A stretch of 17,016 nucleotides of DNA from Gammaproteobacteria bacterium (lineage in GTDB: Bacteria > Pseudomonadota > Gammaproteobacteria > UBA6429 > Thiohalophilaceae). The translations under genes were made by a program, and so were the position numbers. Positions 1 through 7,272 of the stretch are shown here, piece after piece. Below the pieces are notes generated by a model, which ran no database searches, was not told the DNA's origin, and worked only from the letters and a program-made list of their open reading frames with translations. The stretch's first letter is position 1. The number at the start of each line of letters is the position of its first letter. The DNA lies in NCBI GenBank assembly GCA_030593785.1, contig JAUVGM010000009.1, positions 1 through 17,016 on the forward strand, in the 5' to 3' direction.

Positions 1-452
1 GCATTAATAATTGCTTGCATAGTAAGTATTGATTTAGATAACCATTTTTCATCCGTTAACGATCTTAAACTTATTTCAGCATTATCTTTAGAGGCACTAG
101 AGCCAAAGCGTGCGCCAACACTATCAAAACGTTCCGATATGTCATCAACCGTTAATGTTTTTTCACCTAATAAGGCACCATGGCTCATCAAACTACTGGT
201 TAAGCTGGCTAAACCTGGCTTATTACCGTTATGAATACTGCCTGCATCAAAAACAGCTTTAATATCAATCATGGGTAACTCTGGTGCGTAAACATATAAA
301 ACTCTTACACCATTACTCGTTCTCCATTCTTTAATATCTACTGTTTTATTATTCTCTGATACTACTTCTTTTTTATCGCATGACGACAAGGTAAAAACAG
401 ATATCACAACAAGTGCAAATACCGATAATATTTTTTTATTGATTACTAACAT
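1..452 (-). CDS. M16 peptidase-family lipoprotein, catalytically inactive (partial, cut by window edge)
   Basis: This is the N-terminal 150 codons of a gene that runs off the left edge. It starts at ATG 452-450, with a weak AAGAG-type ribosome site about 8 nt upstream. Residues 1-24 form a lipoprotein signal ending in lipobox LSSC (Cys25), followed by Asp26, which in enterobacteria would favour inner-membrane retention. Residues 40-150 show the M16 N-terminal fold. They align with the neighbouring active protease, but where that protein has HVLEH this one has SLTSS (83-87), so all zinc ligands are gone. M16B proteins often come as an active/inactive pair from adjacent genes, and the 42-nt gap to the upstream active gene implies one transcript. 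I infer that this is the non-catalytic partner subunit. The family call is firm; the substrate is unknown. Confidence 0.85.
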   Translation of the reverse strand, partial: MLVINKKILSVFALVVISVFTLSSCDKKEVVSENNKTVDIKEWRTSNGVRVLYVYAPELPMIDIKAVFDAGSIHNGNKPGLASLTSSLMSHGALLGEKTLTVDDISERFDSVGARFGSSASKDNAEISLRSLTDEKWLSKSILTMQAIIN

Positions 453-494
453 TCTTATACTCTTTATGATTTTTAAAACGCAGTGTTATTAAAA

Positions 495-1868
495 TTAATG
501 ACGACCTGTTGCTGCAGAGCGGCGTTTTTTTGTAGTTAATGGTTGCGGGTCTAATACCGCAACAGTCAATGTATCTTTAATAAGGTATTTTATTGCGACT
601 TTTCTTATTTGTTCTGCAGTAACCTGACGAATCCGTTTTGTATAAACTTCGTTTAATTTCCAGTCCAGACCAACTGTTTCTAACATACCAATTTGCATGG
701 CCTGATAAAATACAGAATCTTTTTCATAAACCTTTTCTGCAATCGTTTGTGCTTTAATGCGTTCAAGTTCTATGTCGCTCACTAATTCAGTTTTCACTTT
801 ATCAACTTCTTTATTGATCGCCTCTTCAAGCTGTTTAACGCTATAACCTGCGGCAGGTGTACCATCAATTAAGAACAACTCATCTAAACGTGAAAATATA
901 CCGTAACCGGTATCAGCACTAACTGCGATCTGTTGTTGACGTACTAAAGACTTTGAAAAACGTGAACTGCTACCACCACTTAAAACAAAAGCTAAAACAT
1001 CCAGGGCATAAGGTTCCCAGTCTTCTTTTGCTGTTTTATAGGAAGGTACTTTGTAGCCCATCAACATGTACGGTAAACGAGCCGGTGCTTTAACAGTTAT
1101 ACGGCGTTCACCTTTTTGCTCTGCATCTAAGCGAGGTTTTGTTAATGCAATAGTTGACGGTTTAAGCTCTGCAAAATATTTTTTTGCCAGTTCAAATACC
1201 TCTCCGGCATTTACATCCCCGACTACAACTAAAGTCGCATTGTTTGGTGCATAAAATTTTTCATACCAGGCTCTTAAATCTTCTACTTGTAAATTTTCCA
1301 AATCATTCATCCAGCCAATAATTGGCTGGTGATAAGGATTGTTGGTATATGCTGTGGCATAGAATTGTTCTGAGGTTAAGGCCGTCGCTTTGTCTTCTGT
1401 GCGCATGCGACGCTCTTCCATCACAACGGCTAACTCTTTTTTAAATTCTTTTTCCGGTAAAGTTAAGTTGCGCATACGATCCGCTTCCATTTCAAAGCTG
1501 ACTTTTAAGCGACTTTTTTCTAGCTGCTGGAAATAGGCAGTAAAGTCTTTGCCGGTAAAAGCATTTTCACGACCGCCATTTTCGGCAATGATGCGAGAAA
1601 ATTCACCAGTAGGATATTTTTTAGTGCCTTTAAACATCATGTGTTCTAAGACATGCGAGACACCGGTAATGCCACTGTGCTCATAACTGGAACCCACTTT
1701 GTACCAAACCTGGGAAACAACAATCGGTGCACGATGATCCTCTTTAACTAGCACTTTCATCCCGTTCACCATTTTAAATTCATGTACCTCTGATGCGGCT
1801 GTAGCCCAACTCCCGACTAACGCACTAGCTAAATATAACGTCACAAAACCCAATAACCGTATTCTCAT
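495..1868 (-). CDS. M16 family zinc metallopeptidase (insulinase/pitrilysin-like), periplasmic
   Basis: This 457-residue protein starts at ATG 1868-1866, with AAGGA about 9 nt upstream. A Sec signal peptide covers about 1-25 (hydrophobic core near residues 5-22, likely cleavage after ATA), so the enzyme should act in the periplasm. The inverted zinc motif HXXEH is H72-V-L-E75-H76, and the distal glutamate ligand lies in the EERR stretch at E151/E152, about 75 residues on as the family requires. The C-terminal half keeps the M16 pattern GGSSSRF (about 299-305) of the second, inactive lobe. The length fits single-domain-pair M16B proteases. It is the first gene of a two-gene unit with the inactive M16 lipoprotein and diverges from ftsY, as in Pseudomonas. 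The C-terminal tail is short and basic. The physiological substrate cannot be told from sequence. Confidence 0.92.
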   Translation of the reverse strand: MRIRLLGFVTLYLASALVGSWATAASEVHEFKMVNGMKVLVKEDHRAPIVVSQVWYKVGSSYEHSGITGVSHVLEHMMFKGTKKYPTGEFSRIIAENGGRENAFTGKDFTAYFQQLEKSRLKVSFEMEADRMRNLTLPEKEFKKELAVVMEERRMRTEDKATALTSEQFYATAYTNNPYHQPIIGWMNDLENLQVEDLRAWYEKFYAPNNATLVVVGDVNAGEVFELAKKYFAELKPSTIALTKPRLDAEQKGERRITVKAPARLPYMLMGYKVPSYKTAKEDWEPYALDVLAFVLSGGSSSRFSKSLVRQQQIAVSADTGYGIFSRLDELFLIDGTPAAGYSVKQLEEAINKEVDKVKTELVSDIELERIKAQTIAEKVYEKDSVFYQAMQIGMLETVGLDWKLNEVYTKRIRQVTAEQIRKVAIKYLIKDTLTVAVLDPQPLTTKKRRSAATGRH

Positions 1869-1917
1869 TTAATATTTTTCCTTATTGCAATAGCTGCCTT
1901 ACTGCTCTTATTTAGTG

Positions 1918-1926
1918 TGCTAGAAT
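1918..1926 (+). promoter_or_regulatory. Candidate extended -10 promoter for ftsY
   Basis: The sequence TGC-TAGAAT (TG at 1918-1919, hexamer 1921-1926) matches an extended -10 element, with five of six bases of TATAAT. No good -35 is present at 16-18 nt, which extended -10 promoters tolerate. It lies in the 107-nt divergent gap between the M16 protease and ftsY and would leave a leader of about 40 nt. This is inferred from pattern only. Confidence 0.45.
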
Positions 1927-1975
1927 AACTTTTTATTTAACCTATTTCATAGCAATTTCTACGACCTGCAGATCA

Positions 1976-3001
1976 ATGTTTAGTTTCCGAAAATCAGAAA
2001 AAACAAAAAAATCTCAATCTGAAGAAGTCTCTAAAAATACTTCTGACGACCAAATTCAATCCACAGATCAAACAGCTGGGCTCTTTTCCCGACTCAAACA
2101 GGGATTAAGCAGAACCCGCCATGGTTTAACCGATGGTTTAGCCAATGTCGTACTTGGCGCAAAAACCATTGATGATGATTTAATGGAGCAAATCGAAGAT
2201 CTGCTGATCACTGCCGATCTTGGTATGGAAGCCACGACTCGAATTAGTCAAAATTTACTGCAAAAAGTCTCACGCAATGAGCTAAAAGATCCTCAAGCAT
2301 TATTTGCGGCCCTGCATGACGAAATGCAAGAGATTCTTGCTCCGTCAGAACAACCCCTGGTTATTCCTCAACAGGACTCTCCTTTTGTCATTCTTGTAGT
2401 GGGCATCAATGGCGCAGGTAAAACAACGACTATTGGCAAACTCGCAAAGCGTCTGCAAAATGAAGGCAAATCTGTCATGTTAGCCGCCGGTGATACTTTC
2501 CGTGCAGCTGCAGTTGAGCAACTGCAGGTGTGGGGAGAACGTAACGATATTCCAGTAGTAGCACAACACGATGGTGCTGATAGTGCATCTGTTATTTACG
2601 ATGCGCTGGAATCTGCCCGCTCAAAAAATATTGATGTGTTAATCGCCGATACCGCGGGACGTTTACATACCCAAACTAACCTGATGGAAGAGCTGAAAAA
2701 AGTAAAGCGGGTCATGTCTAAAATTGATGCCGCCGCGCCACATGAAGTCATGCTGGTACTTGATGCTGGCACCGGACAAAATGCGCTAAATCAGGCAGAA
2801 CAGTTTCATCAAACAATGCAGCTCACCGGCATAAGTCTCACCAAACTCGACGGTACCGCCAAAGGTGGGGTTATTTTTGCCATTGCCCATAAACTAGGTT
2901 TACCCATACGCTTTATCGGCGTCGGTGAAGCCATTGACGACTTGCGCACCTTCAAAGCCAAGGATTTTGTTGATGCCTTGTTTGATAAAAATGACGCATA
3001 A
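1976..3001 (+). CDS. ftsY: Signal recognition particle receptor FtsY (SRP GTPase)
   Basis: FtsY is the membrane-associated GTPase that docks the SRP-ribosome complex at the translocon for co-translational insertion of membrane proteins. The 341 residues comprise a short, charged N-terminal A region (about 1-40), the helical N domain (about 45-125) and the G domain. The G domain carries the P-loop GINGAGKTT (143-151), DTFRAAA (173-179), DTAGR (225-229), the TKLDG guanine-specificity loop (289-293) and a C-terminal membrane-contacting region. The A region is far shorter than in E. coli FtsY (497 residues in total) and is lysine/serine/acidic rather than a long acidic arm. The start MFSFRK matches the usual FtsY opening, although no clear Shine-Dalgarno precedes ATG 1976. 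It leads the conserved ftsY-ftsE-ftsX cluster, with a 99-nt gap before ftsE. Confidence 0.97.
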   Translation: MFSFRKSEKTKKSQSEEVSKNTSDDQIQSTDQTAGLFSRLKQGLSRTRHGLTDGLANVVLGAKTIDDDLMEQIEDLLITADLGMEATTRISQNLLQKVSRNELKDPQALFAALHDEMQEILAPSEQPLVIPQQDSPFVILVVGINGAGKTTTIGKLAKRLQNEGKSVMLAAGDTFRAAAVEQLQVWGERNDIPVVAQHDGADSASVIYDALESARSKNIDVLIADTAGRLHTQTNLMEELKKVKRVMSKIDAAAPHEVMLVLDAGTGQNALNQAEQFHQTMQLTGISLTKLDGTAKGGVIFAIAHKLGLPIRFIGVGEAIDDLRTFKAKDFVDALFDKNDA

Positions 3002-3100
3002 TTTAATCTGAATATTTCCCCGTTATATCGATAAATACCTGTGCTCCTTGCCCTGCGTATGGTAAAAATAAGGTCTAATAATAATTAAATAAACAGACTT

Positions 3101-3772
3101 ATGATTCGTTTCGTTAATGCCAGTAAACGCTATAGCAGCGGCTTTGATGCGCTGCAAAATGTGAGTTTTCACATGGCCCCGGGAGAAATGGCTTTCTTAA
3201 CAGGCCATTCTGGCGCAGGCAAAAGCTCTTTGCTTAAACTCATTGCGTTATTAGAACGATCGAGCCGTGGTCAGGTTATTGTAAATAACCAAAACCTGGC
3301 AAAAGTCTCGCGCCGCCGTATTCCCTACTTTCGTCGCAATATCGGTATCATTTTTCAAGACCATCAACTCCTCTTTGATCGTACCGTTTACGATAATGTT
3401 GCGCTGCCTTTAATCATTGCCGGGTTTTCACATAATGATATTGGTAAACGTGTTCGCGCTGCACTCGACAAGGTAGGTTTACTCGGTAAAGAAAAAAAAT
3501 ATCCGATTACTTTATCGGGTGGTGAGCAACAACGTGTCGGTATCGCCCGTGCTGTTGTTAACAAACCTCCCCTTATTCTTGCCGATGAACCTACCGGTAA
3601 TTTAGACCCGGAACTTTCCGCTGAAATTATGAATTTATTCCAGGATTTTAGTGATGTCGGTGTCACTGTTTTAGTAGCAACACATGACATTGCATTAATT
3701 TCTCAGCTCCCTTATCGCACGCTAACACTGAAAGATGGCAAGCTTGTTAATGACAGTCAGCCGGCATTATGA
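3101..3772 (+). CDS. ftsE: Cell division ABC transporter ATP-binding protein FtsE
   Basis: FtsE is the cytoplasmic ATPase of the FtsEX complex, which in other bacteria controls septal peptidoglycan hydrolases through periplasmic activators and joins the divisome with FtsZ. All ABC motifs are present in 223 residues: Walker A GHSGAGKS (35-42), Q-loop Q86, signature LSGGEQQ (138-144), Walker B LILADEP (158-164) and switch His195. The length is normal for FtsE. The stop codon overlaps the ftsX start by 4 nt (ATGA), implying translational coupling. There is no strong ribosome site before ATG 3101. The 99-nt gap after ftsY holds no terminator I can see, so cotranscription from ftsY is likely; I found no convincing separate promoter. 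Confidence 0.97.
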   Translation: MIRFVNASKRYSSGFDALQNVSFHMAPGEMAFLTGHSGAGKSSLLKLIALLERSSRGQVIVNNQNLAKVSRRRIPYFRRNIGIIFQDHQLLFDRTVYDNVALPLIIAGFSHNDIGKRVRAALDKVGLLGKEKKYPITLSGGEQQRVGIARAVVNKPPLILADEPTGNLDPELSAEIMNLFQDFSDVGVTVLVATHDIALISQLPYRTLTLKDGKLVNDSQPAL

Positions 3773-4740
3773 ATAGCAACAAAAGAAAACGTGAAACACT
3801 AAACCGTCCCGGTTTCATCACTTTATTGCGCTCTTATTTCCTGCGTCATGTACAAGTATTTTTTTACAGCCTTGGTCAACTTAGCCGTGTACCCATTTCG
3901 ACCTTAATGACATGCATGGTTATCGGTATTGCCCTGGCCTTACCTATGGGGCTGCATACCTTATTAAAAAATGCGCAACAGTTGAGTGGAGGCTGGGAAA
4001 GTACTGCACAAATTTCCGTTTTTCTTAAAAAGAAAATCACCGCCTCACAAGCACAAAAAATACAATCCGATATTCAACGTTGGCCCGATGTCATTTCGGT
4101 AGATTACATCAGTCGCGAACGCGCACTAAAAGAATTTCAGGCGCTCTCTGGATTTGGCGATGCATTAAAAGCATTAAATACCAATCCCCTACCATCCGTT
4201 TTAATTGTTAAACCAAAGTTATCGCAAACGAATGAGCAAGCAACTCAAAAGTTACTGTCTAAACTTCGCAACCTTAAACAAACTGATAAAGCCCAGCTTG
4301 ATATGCAATGGGTACGACGACTCTACGCAATTATGAACATTGTCGAACGTGGTGTACTCATTCTCGGTTTTTTACTCGCTTTGGCAGTTTTGCTTGTAGT
4401 TGGTAATACCATTCGTTTAGCAATTCAAAATCGACGCAAAGAAATAGTTGTCATGAAACTCATCGGCGGAACAGATGCCTTTATTCGTCGCCCCTTTCTC
4501 TATACCGGTTTTTGGTACGGGCTATTTGGCGGTATTATTGCCTGGATGCTGGTCAGCTTCACCATGCTCAGCATTAGCAGCCCGATTGAAAAATTAACCA
4601 CCCTTTATCAAAACCAGTTTGAACTTAGCGGTATGTCTTTTTTAACTACTTTGTCTCTACTTGGTATCAGCATTATTTTGGGTTTGGTCGGTTCCTGGTT
4701 TGCGGTTGGTCGTCATTTACGTGAAATTGAACCACAATAA
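3769..4740 (+). CDS. ftsX: Cell division protein FtsX (ABC transporter permease subunit)
   Basis: FtsX is the membrane partner of FtsE. The 323-residue protein has a positively charged cytoplasmic N-terminus and four predicted transmembrane helices (about 44-66, 195-215, 243-268 and 291-314). A large periplasmic loop between helices 1 and 2 (about 67-190) is the region that contacts hydrolase activators such as EnvC in enterobacteria. The cytoplasmic stretch after helix 2 (RLAIQNRRKEIVVMKLIGGT, about 216-235) is the FtsX/MacB-family signature that couples to the ATPase. The start ATG lies inside the ftsE stop (4-nt overlap). In many gammaproteobacteria rpoH follows directly; here a GGDEF gene is placed between them. 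Confidence 0.96.
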   Translation: MNSNKRKRETLNRPGFITLLRSYFLRHVQVFFYSLGQLSRVPISTLMTCMVIGIALALPMGLHTLLKNAQQLSGGWESTAQISVFLKKKITASQAQKIQSDIQRWPDVISVDYISRERALKEFQALSGFGDALKALNTNPLPSVLIVKPKLSQTNEQATQKLLSKLRNLKQTDKAQLDMQWVRRLYAIMNIVERGVLILGFLLALAVLLVVGNTIRLAIQNRRKEIVVMKLIGGTDAFIRRPFLYTGFWYGLFGGIIAWMLVSFTMLSISSPIEKLTTLYQNQFELSGMSFLTTLSLLGISIILGLVGSWFAVGRHLREIEPQ

Positions 4741-4769
4741 TTTTTATAGCCACCCACTATTTATTGTTA

Positions 4770-4802
4770 AACTAAAGTCTCTAAATAGACTAAACTTTAG
4801 TT
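4770..4802. repeat. Nested inverted repeat with three 9-bp-spaced CTAAA repeats, downstream of ftsX
   Basis: CTAAA occurs at 4772-4776, 4781-4785 and 4790-4794, exactly 9 bp apart. The outer arms AACTAAAG (4770-4777) and CTTTAGTT (4795-4802) are perfect inverted repeats, and AGTCT (4776-4780) / AGACT (4787-4791) gives an alternative inner stem. No T-run follows, so it is not a standard intrinsic terminator. It sits between ftsX and the GGDEF gene and could be a regulator binding site or an mRNA structure. The function is unknown. Confidence 0.45.
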
Positions 4803-4848
4803 CACGTTTTACACGTAATAATTATTTTTTAAAGAATTGATAAATAGC

Positions 4849-6198
4849 ATGACTGAAAAAACAACTCGTATCCTCGTTGTCGATGGCTCAACAGTATCTC
4901 GCCAGATCCTGTCGCGCATACTGCAAGCCGAAATTAATGAGATTGAAATTGATACCTGTAAAACGGGCAAAGAAGCCATTCAGAAACTGCAAAAAAATAA
5001 CTACGATCTCATTACTATGGCGCTCATGCTGCCAGATATGGATGGCATGGCATTATGCCGTGATGTCCGAGCCTCAAAGAACCAAAAATATACTCCGATC
5101 ATTGTTGTCTCTGGCGACGCGGATGAGCGCTTATTACAAGAAGGCTTCAAAGCCGGTGTGACAGATTATTTTGATAAATCGAATGGCTATAAAGCTTTTG
5201 GTGACTTCATAAAATCTTTTCTACAACGAAATGCCAGTCTGGTTGGCCATGTATTATTTATTGAAGACAGCAAAACAGCTGCAGCGGTCATATGTAAAAT
5301 TTTAGAAAAACATGGCTTAAAAGTGACTCATACTGACTCAGCCGAGCAAGCAATGAGCTTGCTTGAAAAGCAACATTCAGATGAAAAAGTAGCCGACGCC
5401 TTTGATCTGGTGATCACTGATTTTTACCTCAAAGGTGATCTTACAGGGGGCGATTTACTCTATGCCATTCGTACCCGTTTTCATTATTCTCAGCAAGAAT
5501 TGCCTGTACTGGTGATAACCGGTAATGACGATCAAAAAACGCAAGTTGAGGTTTTTCACGCTGGTGGCAATGATTTCGTTACTAAACCAATTATAGAAGA
5601 AGTCATCATGGCGAGAATTCGCCTGCTGTTATTAATACGTCACCAGTTTGAAGCTTTGAAACAACAAGCTGAAAGCATGCGCTGGATTGCTTCAACAGAC
5701 AGTCTCACCGGTGTTCGCAGTAAACGCTACCTGGTCGATAATGGTGAAGAATTTATACAAAATAGCGCCAATCAACCTGTATGGGCCATGCTTATTGATA
5801 TCGATTTCTTCAAAAAAATCAATGACACCCTTGGCCATATTACCGGTGATCATGTTTTAGCTGAACTGGGCACTAAATTGAAGCTATCATTCCCAAATGA
5901 CATGGTGGTGCGTTTTGGTGGAGAAGAGTTTTCTGTGCTCATATTGAATCAAACTCAGGAAGAAGCACTACAAAAAGCCGAAACTTTACGTCGAGACATT
6001 GAAAAATTAAAACCTGCTGATGTTGAGCTTACGATCAGTATCGGCCTTGCCAGTATGCAGGATCACCCTGAAAGCAGCCTGTCTCAAATCCTCGCATTCG
6101 CGGATAAAGCACTCTATCATTCTAAAGAAACAGGCCGAAATCGTGTCTCCATTAACCTGTCAGATGGCATTAAACTCTCCCCATTACACGAAAGTTAA
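4849..6198 (+). CDS. Response regulator with two receiver domains and a GGDEF diguanylate cyclase domain (PleD-like layout)
   Basis: The predicted activity is synthesis of cyclic di-GMP from two GTP in the cytoplasm, under control of phosphorelay input. I take ATG 4849 (449 residues) over the in-frame TTG at 4837 because AAAGAA at 4831-4836 can serve only the later codon. Receiver 1 (about 6-125) is degenerate: the phosphoacceptor position in DLITMALMLPDMDG is Ala58 instead of Asp, and the acidic pair is D12-G13, although Ser88 and Lys110 remain. Receiver 2 (about 134-262) is complete: E139-D140, D191, T224, K246. The GGDEF domain (about 282-440) has the intact active-site loop GGEEF (357-361) and the IDIDFFKKIND motif. 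The inhibitory I-site position reads FPND (348-351) instead of RxxD, so product inhibition is probably absent. No histidine kinase is nearby. The domain order resembles PleD; the regulated output is unknown. Confidence 0.93.
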   Translation: MTEKTTRILVVDGSTVSRQILSRILQAEINEIEIDTCKTGKEAIQKLQKNNYDLITMALMLPDMDGMALCRDVRASKNQKYTPIIVVSGDADERLLQEGFKAGVTDYFDKSNGYKAFGDFIKSFLQRNASLVGHVLFIEDSKTAAAVICKILEKHGLKVTHTDSAEQAMSLLEKQHSDEKVADAFDLVITDFYLKGDLTGGDLLYAIRTRFHYSQQELPVLVITGNDDQKTQVEVFHAGGNDFVTKPIIEEVIMARIRLLLLIRHQFEALKQQAESMRWIASTDSLTGVRSKRYLVDNGEEFIQNSANQPVWAMLIDIDFFKKINDTLGHITGDHVLAELGTKLKLSFPNDMVVRFGGEEFSVLILNQTQEEALQKAETLRRDIEKLKPADVELTISIGLASMQDHPESSLSQILAFADKALYHSKETGRNRVSINLSDGIKLSPLHES

Positions 6199-6265
6199 GC
6201 GAAACACCCCCACAAAAAAAATATTTACTTTAATTAAATCAATAACTTACATCTTTTAACAATTT

Positions 6266-6292
6266 GAACTTATGCAAATGTTGGCACTCTAA
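6266..6292 (+). promoter_or_regulatory. Candidate sigma-E (RpoE) promoter of rpoH
   Basis: GAACTT (6266-6271), a 16-nt spacer and TCTAA (6288-6292) fit the extracytoplasmic-stress sigma-E pattern (GAACTT, about 16 nt, TCTGA). This is the same class as the sigma-E promoter of E. coli rpoH. A weaker sigma-70 reading also exists in the same bases (TTGAAC 6264-6269, 18-nt spacer, TCTAAG). Transcription would begin near 6298-6301, inside the CIRCE operator, leaving a leader of about 55 nt. Confidence 0.6.
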
Positions 6293-6307
6293 GGCTGTGA
6301 GTGCTAA
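6281..6307. promoter_or_regulatory. CIRCE operator (HrcA binding site) upstream of rpoH
   Basis: TTGGCACTC (6281-6289), exactly 9 nt, then GAGTGCTAA (6299-6307) matches the CIRCE consensus TTAGCACTC-N9-GAGTGCTAA with a single mismatch in the left arm. CIRCE is the operator of the heat-shock repressor HrcA. It covers the -10 and predicted start of the sigma-E-like promoter, the position expected for repression. No hrcA gene is in the window. Confidence 0.85.
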
Positions 6308-6327
6308 TATTGGTTAGTGCTAATATT
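6300..6327. repeat. Direct repeat of CIRCE right half-site, AGTGCTAATATT twice
   Basis: The 12-mer AGTGCTAATATT occurs at 6300-6311 (right arm of CIRCE and its flank) and again at 6316-6327, 16 bp apart, with a similar G-T lead-in before both. The second copy has no left arm. It may be a second HrcA contact or a duplication remnant between the operator and the ribosome site. Confidence 0.7.
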
Positions 6328-6354
6328 CATTGATAAAAAACCAAGGGGTTAGTC

Positions 6355-7209
6355 ATGAGCAAGAGCCTTCAATTACAGTTTGCAGTACCTTCAGGTAGCT
6401 TGGAGTCTTATTTAGCAGCTGCACGTAATATTCCTATTCTGTCTGCTGAAGAGGAGCGTGAGCTCGCAGTACAGTTACAAGATCATGGCGATCTTGAAGC
6501 AGCTCAAAAATTAGTTTTATCACACCTTCGATTTGTTGCTCACGTAGCACGCAGTTACAGCGGTTACGGTTTAGCACTGGCTGATCTGGTTCAGGAAGGT
6601 AACATTGGCTTAATGAAAGCCGTTAAACGCTTTGATCCAACCGTTGGCGTGCGCTTAATATCATTTGCTGTTTACTGGATTCGTGCAGAAATTCATGAGT
6701 TCATTTTACGCAACTGGCGTATCGTTAAAGTAGCAACCACTAAGGCGCAACGTAAATTATTCTTTAACTTACGCAGCAAGAAGAAACAACTTGGTTGGTT
6801 TAGCGACGACGAAGTAGGTTCTGTTGCTGAGGACTTAGGTGTGAAACGCACCGATGTTTTGGAAATGGAAAAACGTTTAAGCGGTATGGATATCGGTTTT
6901 GATGGCCCGGATGATAATGATGAAAACATTTCACCTGCACCAGCAAACTACCTGGAAGATACCAGCCTTGAACCTGCTCGTTTAGTTGAACAATCTGACT
7001 GGACTGAAAATCAGGAAACTCGGTTATATACTGCGTTGAAAGATTTAGACGATAGAAGTCGCGATATTCTGCAACAACGTTGGTTAACTGATCATAAAGC
7101 AACCTTGCACCAGTTAGCGGATAAGTACGGTATTTCGGCAGAACGTATTCGTCAACTTGAAAGTAATGCCATTAAGAAATTAAGAAATGTCATAGGTGAA
7201 GCTGCTTAA
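6355..7209 (+). CDS. rpoH: RNA polymerase heat-shock sigma factor RpoH (sigma-32)
   Basis: RpoH directs RNA polymerase to heat-shock genes (chaperones, ATP-dependent proteases). The 284-residue length is standard. Region 2 spans about 50-125, including the core-binding and -10 recognition segments (for example LADLVQEGNIGLMKAV 75-90 and FAVYWIRAEIHEFILRNWR 104-122). The RpoH-specific box QRKLFFNLR lies at 132-140, and the region 4 helix-turn-helix (ISAERIRQLESNAIKKLR) is near 260-277. The RpoH box distinguishes it from sigma-70, RpoS and FliA. ATG 6355 has a good AGGGG ribosome site about 7 nt upstream. The gene is preceded by a sigma-E-like promoter overlapped by a CIRCE operator, and it ends at a strong intrinsic terminator. 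Whether the leader acts as an RNA thermometer, as in E. coli, was not evaluated. Confidence 0.97.
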   Translation: MSKSLQLQFAVPSGSLESYLAAARNIPILSAEEERELAVQLQDHGDLEAAQKLVLSHLRFVAHVARSYSGYGLALADLVQEGNIGLMKAVKRFDPTVGVRLISFAVYWIRAEIHEFILRNWRIVKVATTKAQRKLFFNLRSKKKQLGWFSDDEVGSVAEDLGVKRTDVLEMEKRLSGMDIGFDGPDDNDENISPAPANYLEDTSLEPARLVEQSDWTENQETRLYTALKDLDDRSRDILQQRWLTDHKATLHQLADKYGISAERIRQLESNAIKKLRNVIGEAA

Positions 7210-7231
7210 ATAAAGCTGCAACATAACATAT

Positions 7232-7263
7232 AAAGCCTCTTTATTTTAAAGAGGCTTTTTTTT
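7232..7263 (+). terminator. Intrinsic terminator of rpoH
   Basis: A perfect 11-bp stem AAAGCCTCTTT (7232-7242) / AAAGAGGCTTT (7248-7258) with a 5-nt loop is followed by eight T (7256-7263). It lies 23 nt after the rpoH stop. It works on the plus strand; on the minus strand the tail after the stem is only TTTATAT, so it would be weak in that direction. Confidence 0.93.
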
Positions 7264-7272
7264 GCATAACCA

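Noticed and set aside
3002..3100. Separate promoter or terminator in the ftsY-ftsE gap
   Set aside because: TTGCCC at 3048 has no acceptable -10 at 15-19 nt and no stem-loop is visible, so nothing can be called in this 99-nt gap.
4772..4794. Three CTAAA units as a mini CRISPR or replication iterons
   Set aside because: The units are 5 bp with 4-nt spacers, far too short for CRISPR, and there is no dnaA box cluster or rep gene nearby.
6800..7102. Minus-strand frame of 100 codons inside rpoH, and similar antisense frames inside ftsE, ccoI and the M16 protease
   Set aside because: They lie opposite strongly conserved genes, have no ribosome sites and show no recognisable domains, so they are antisense shadows.
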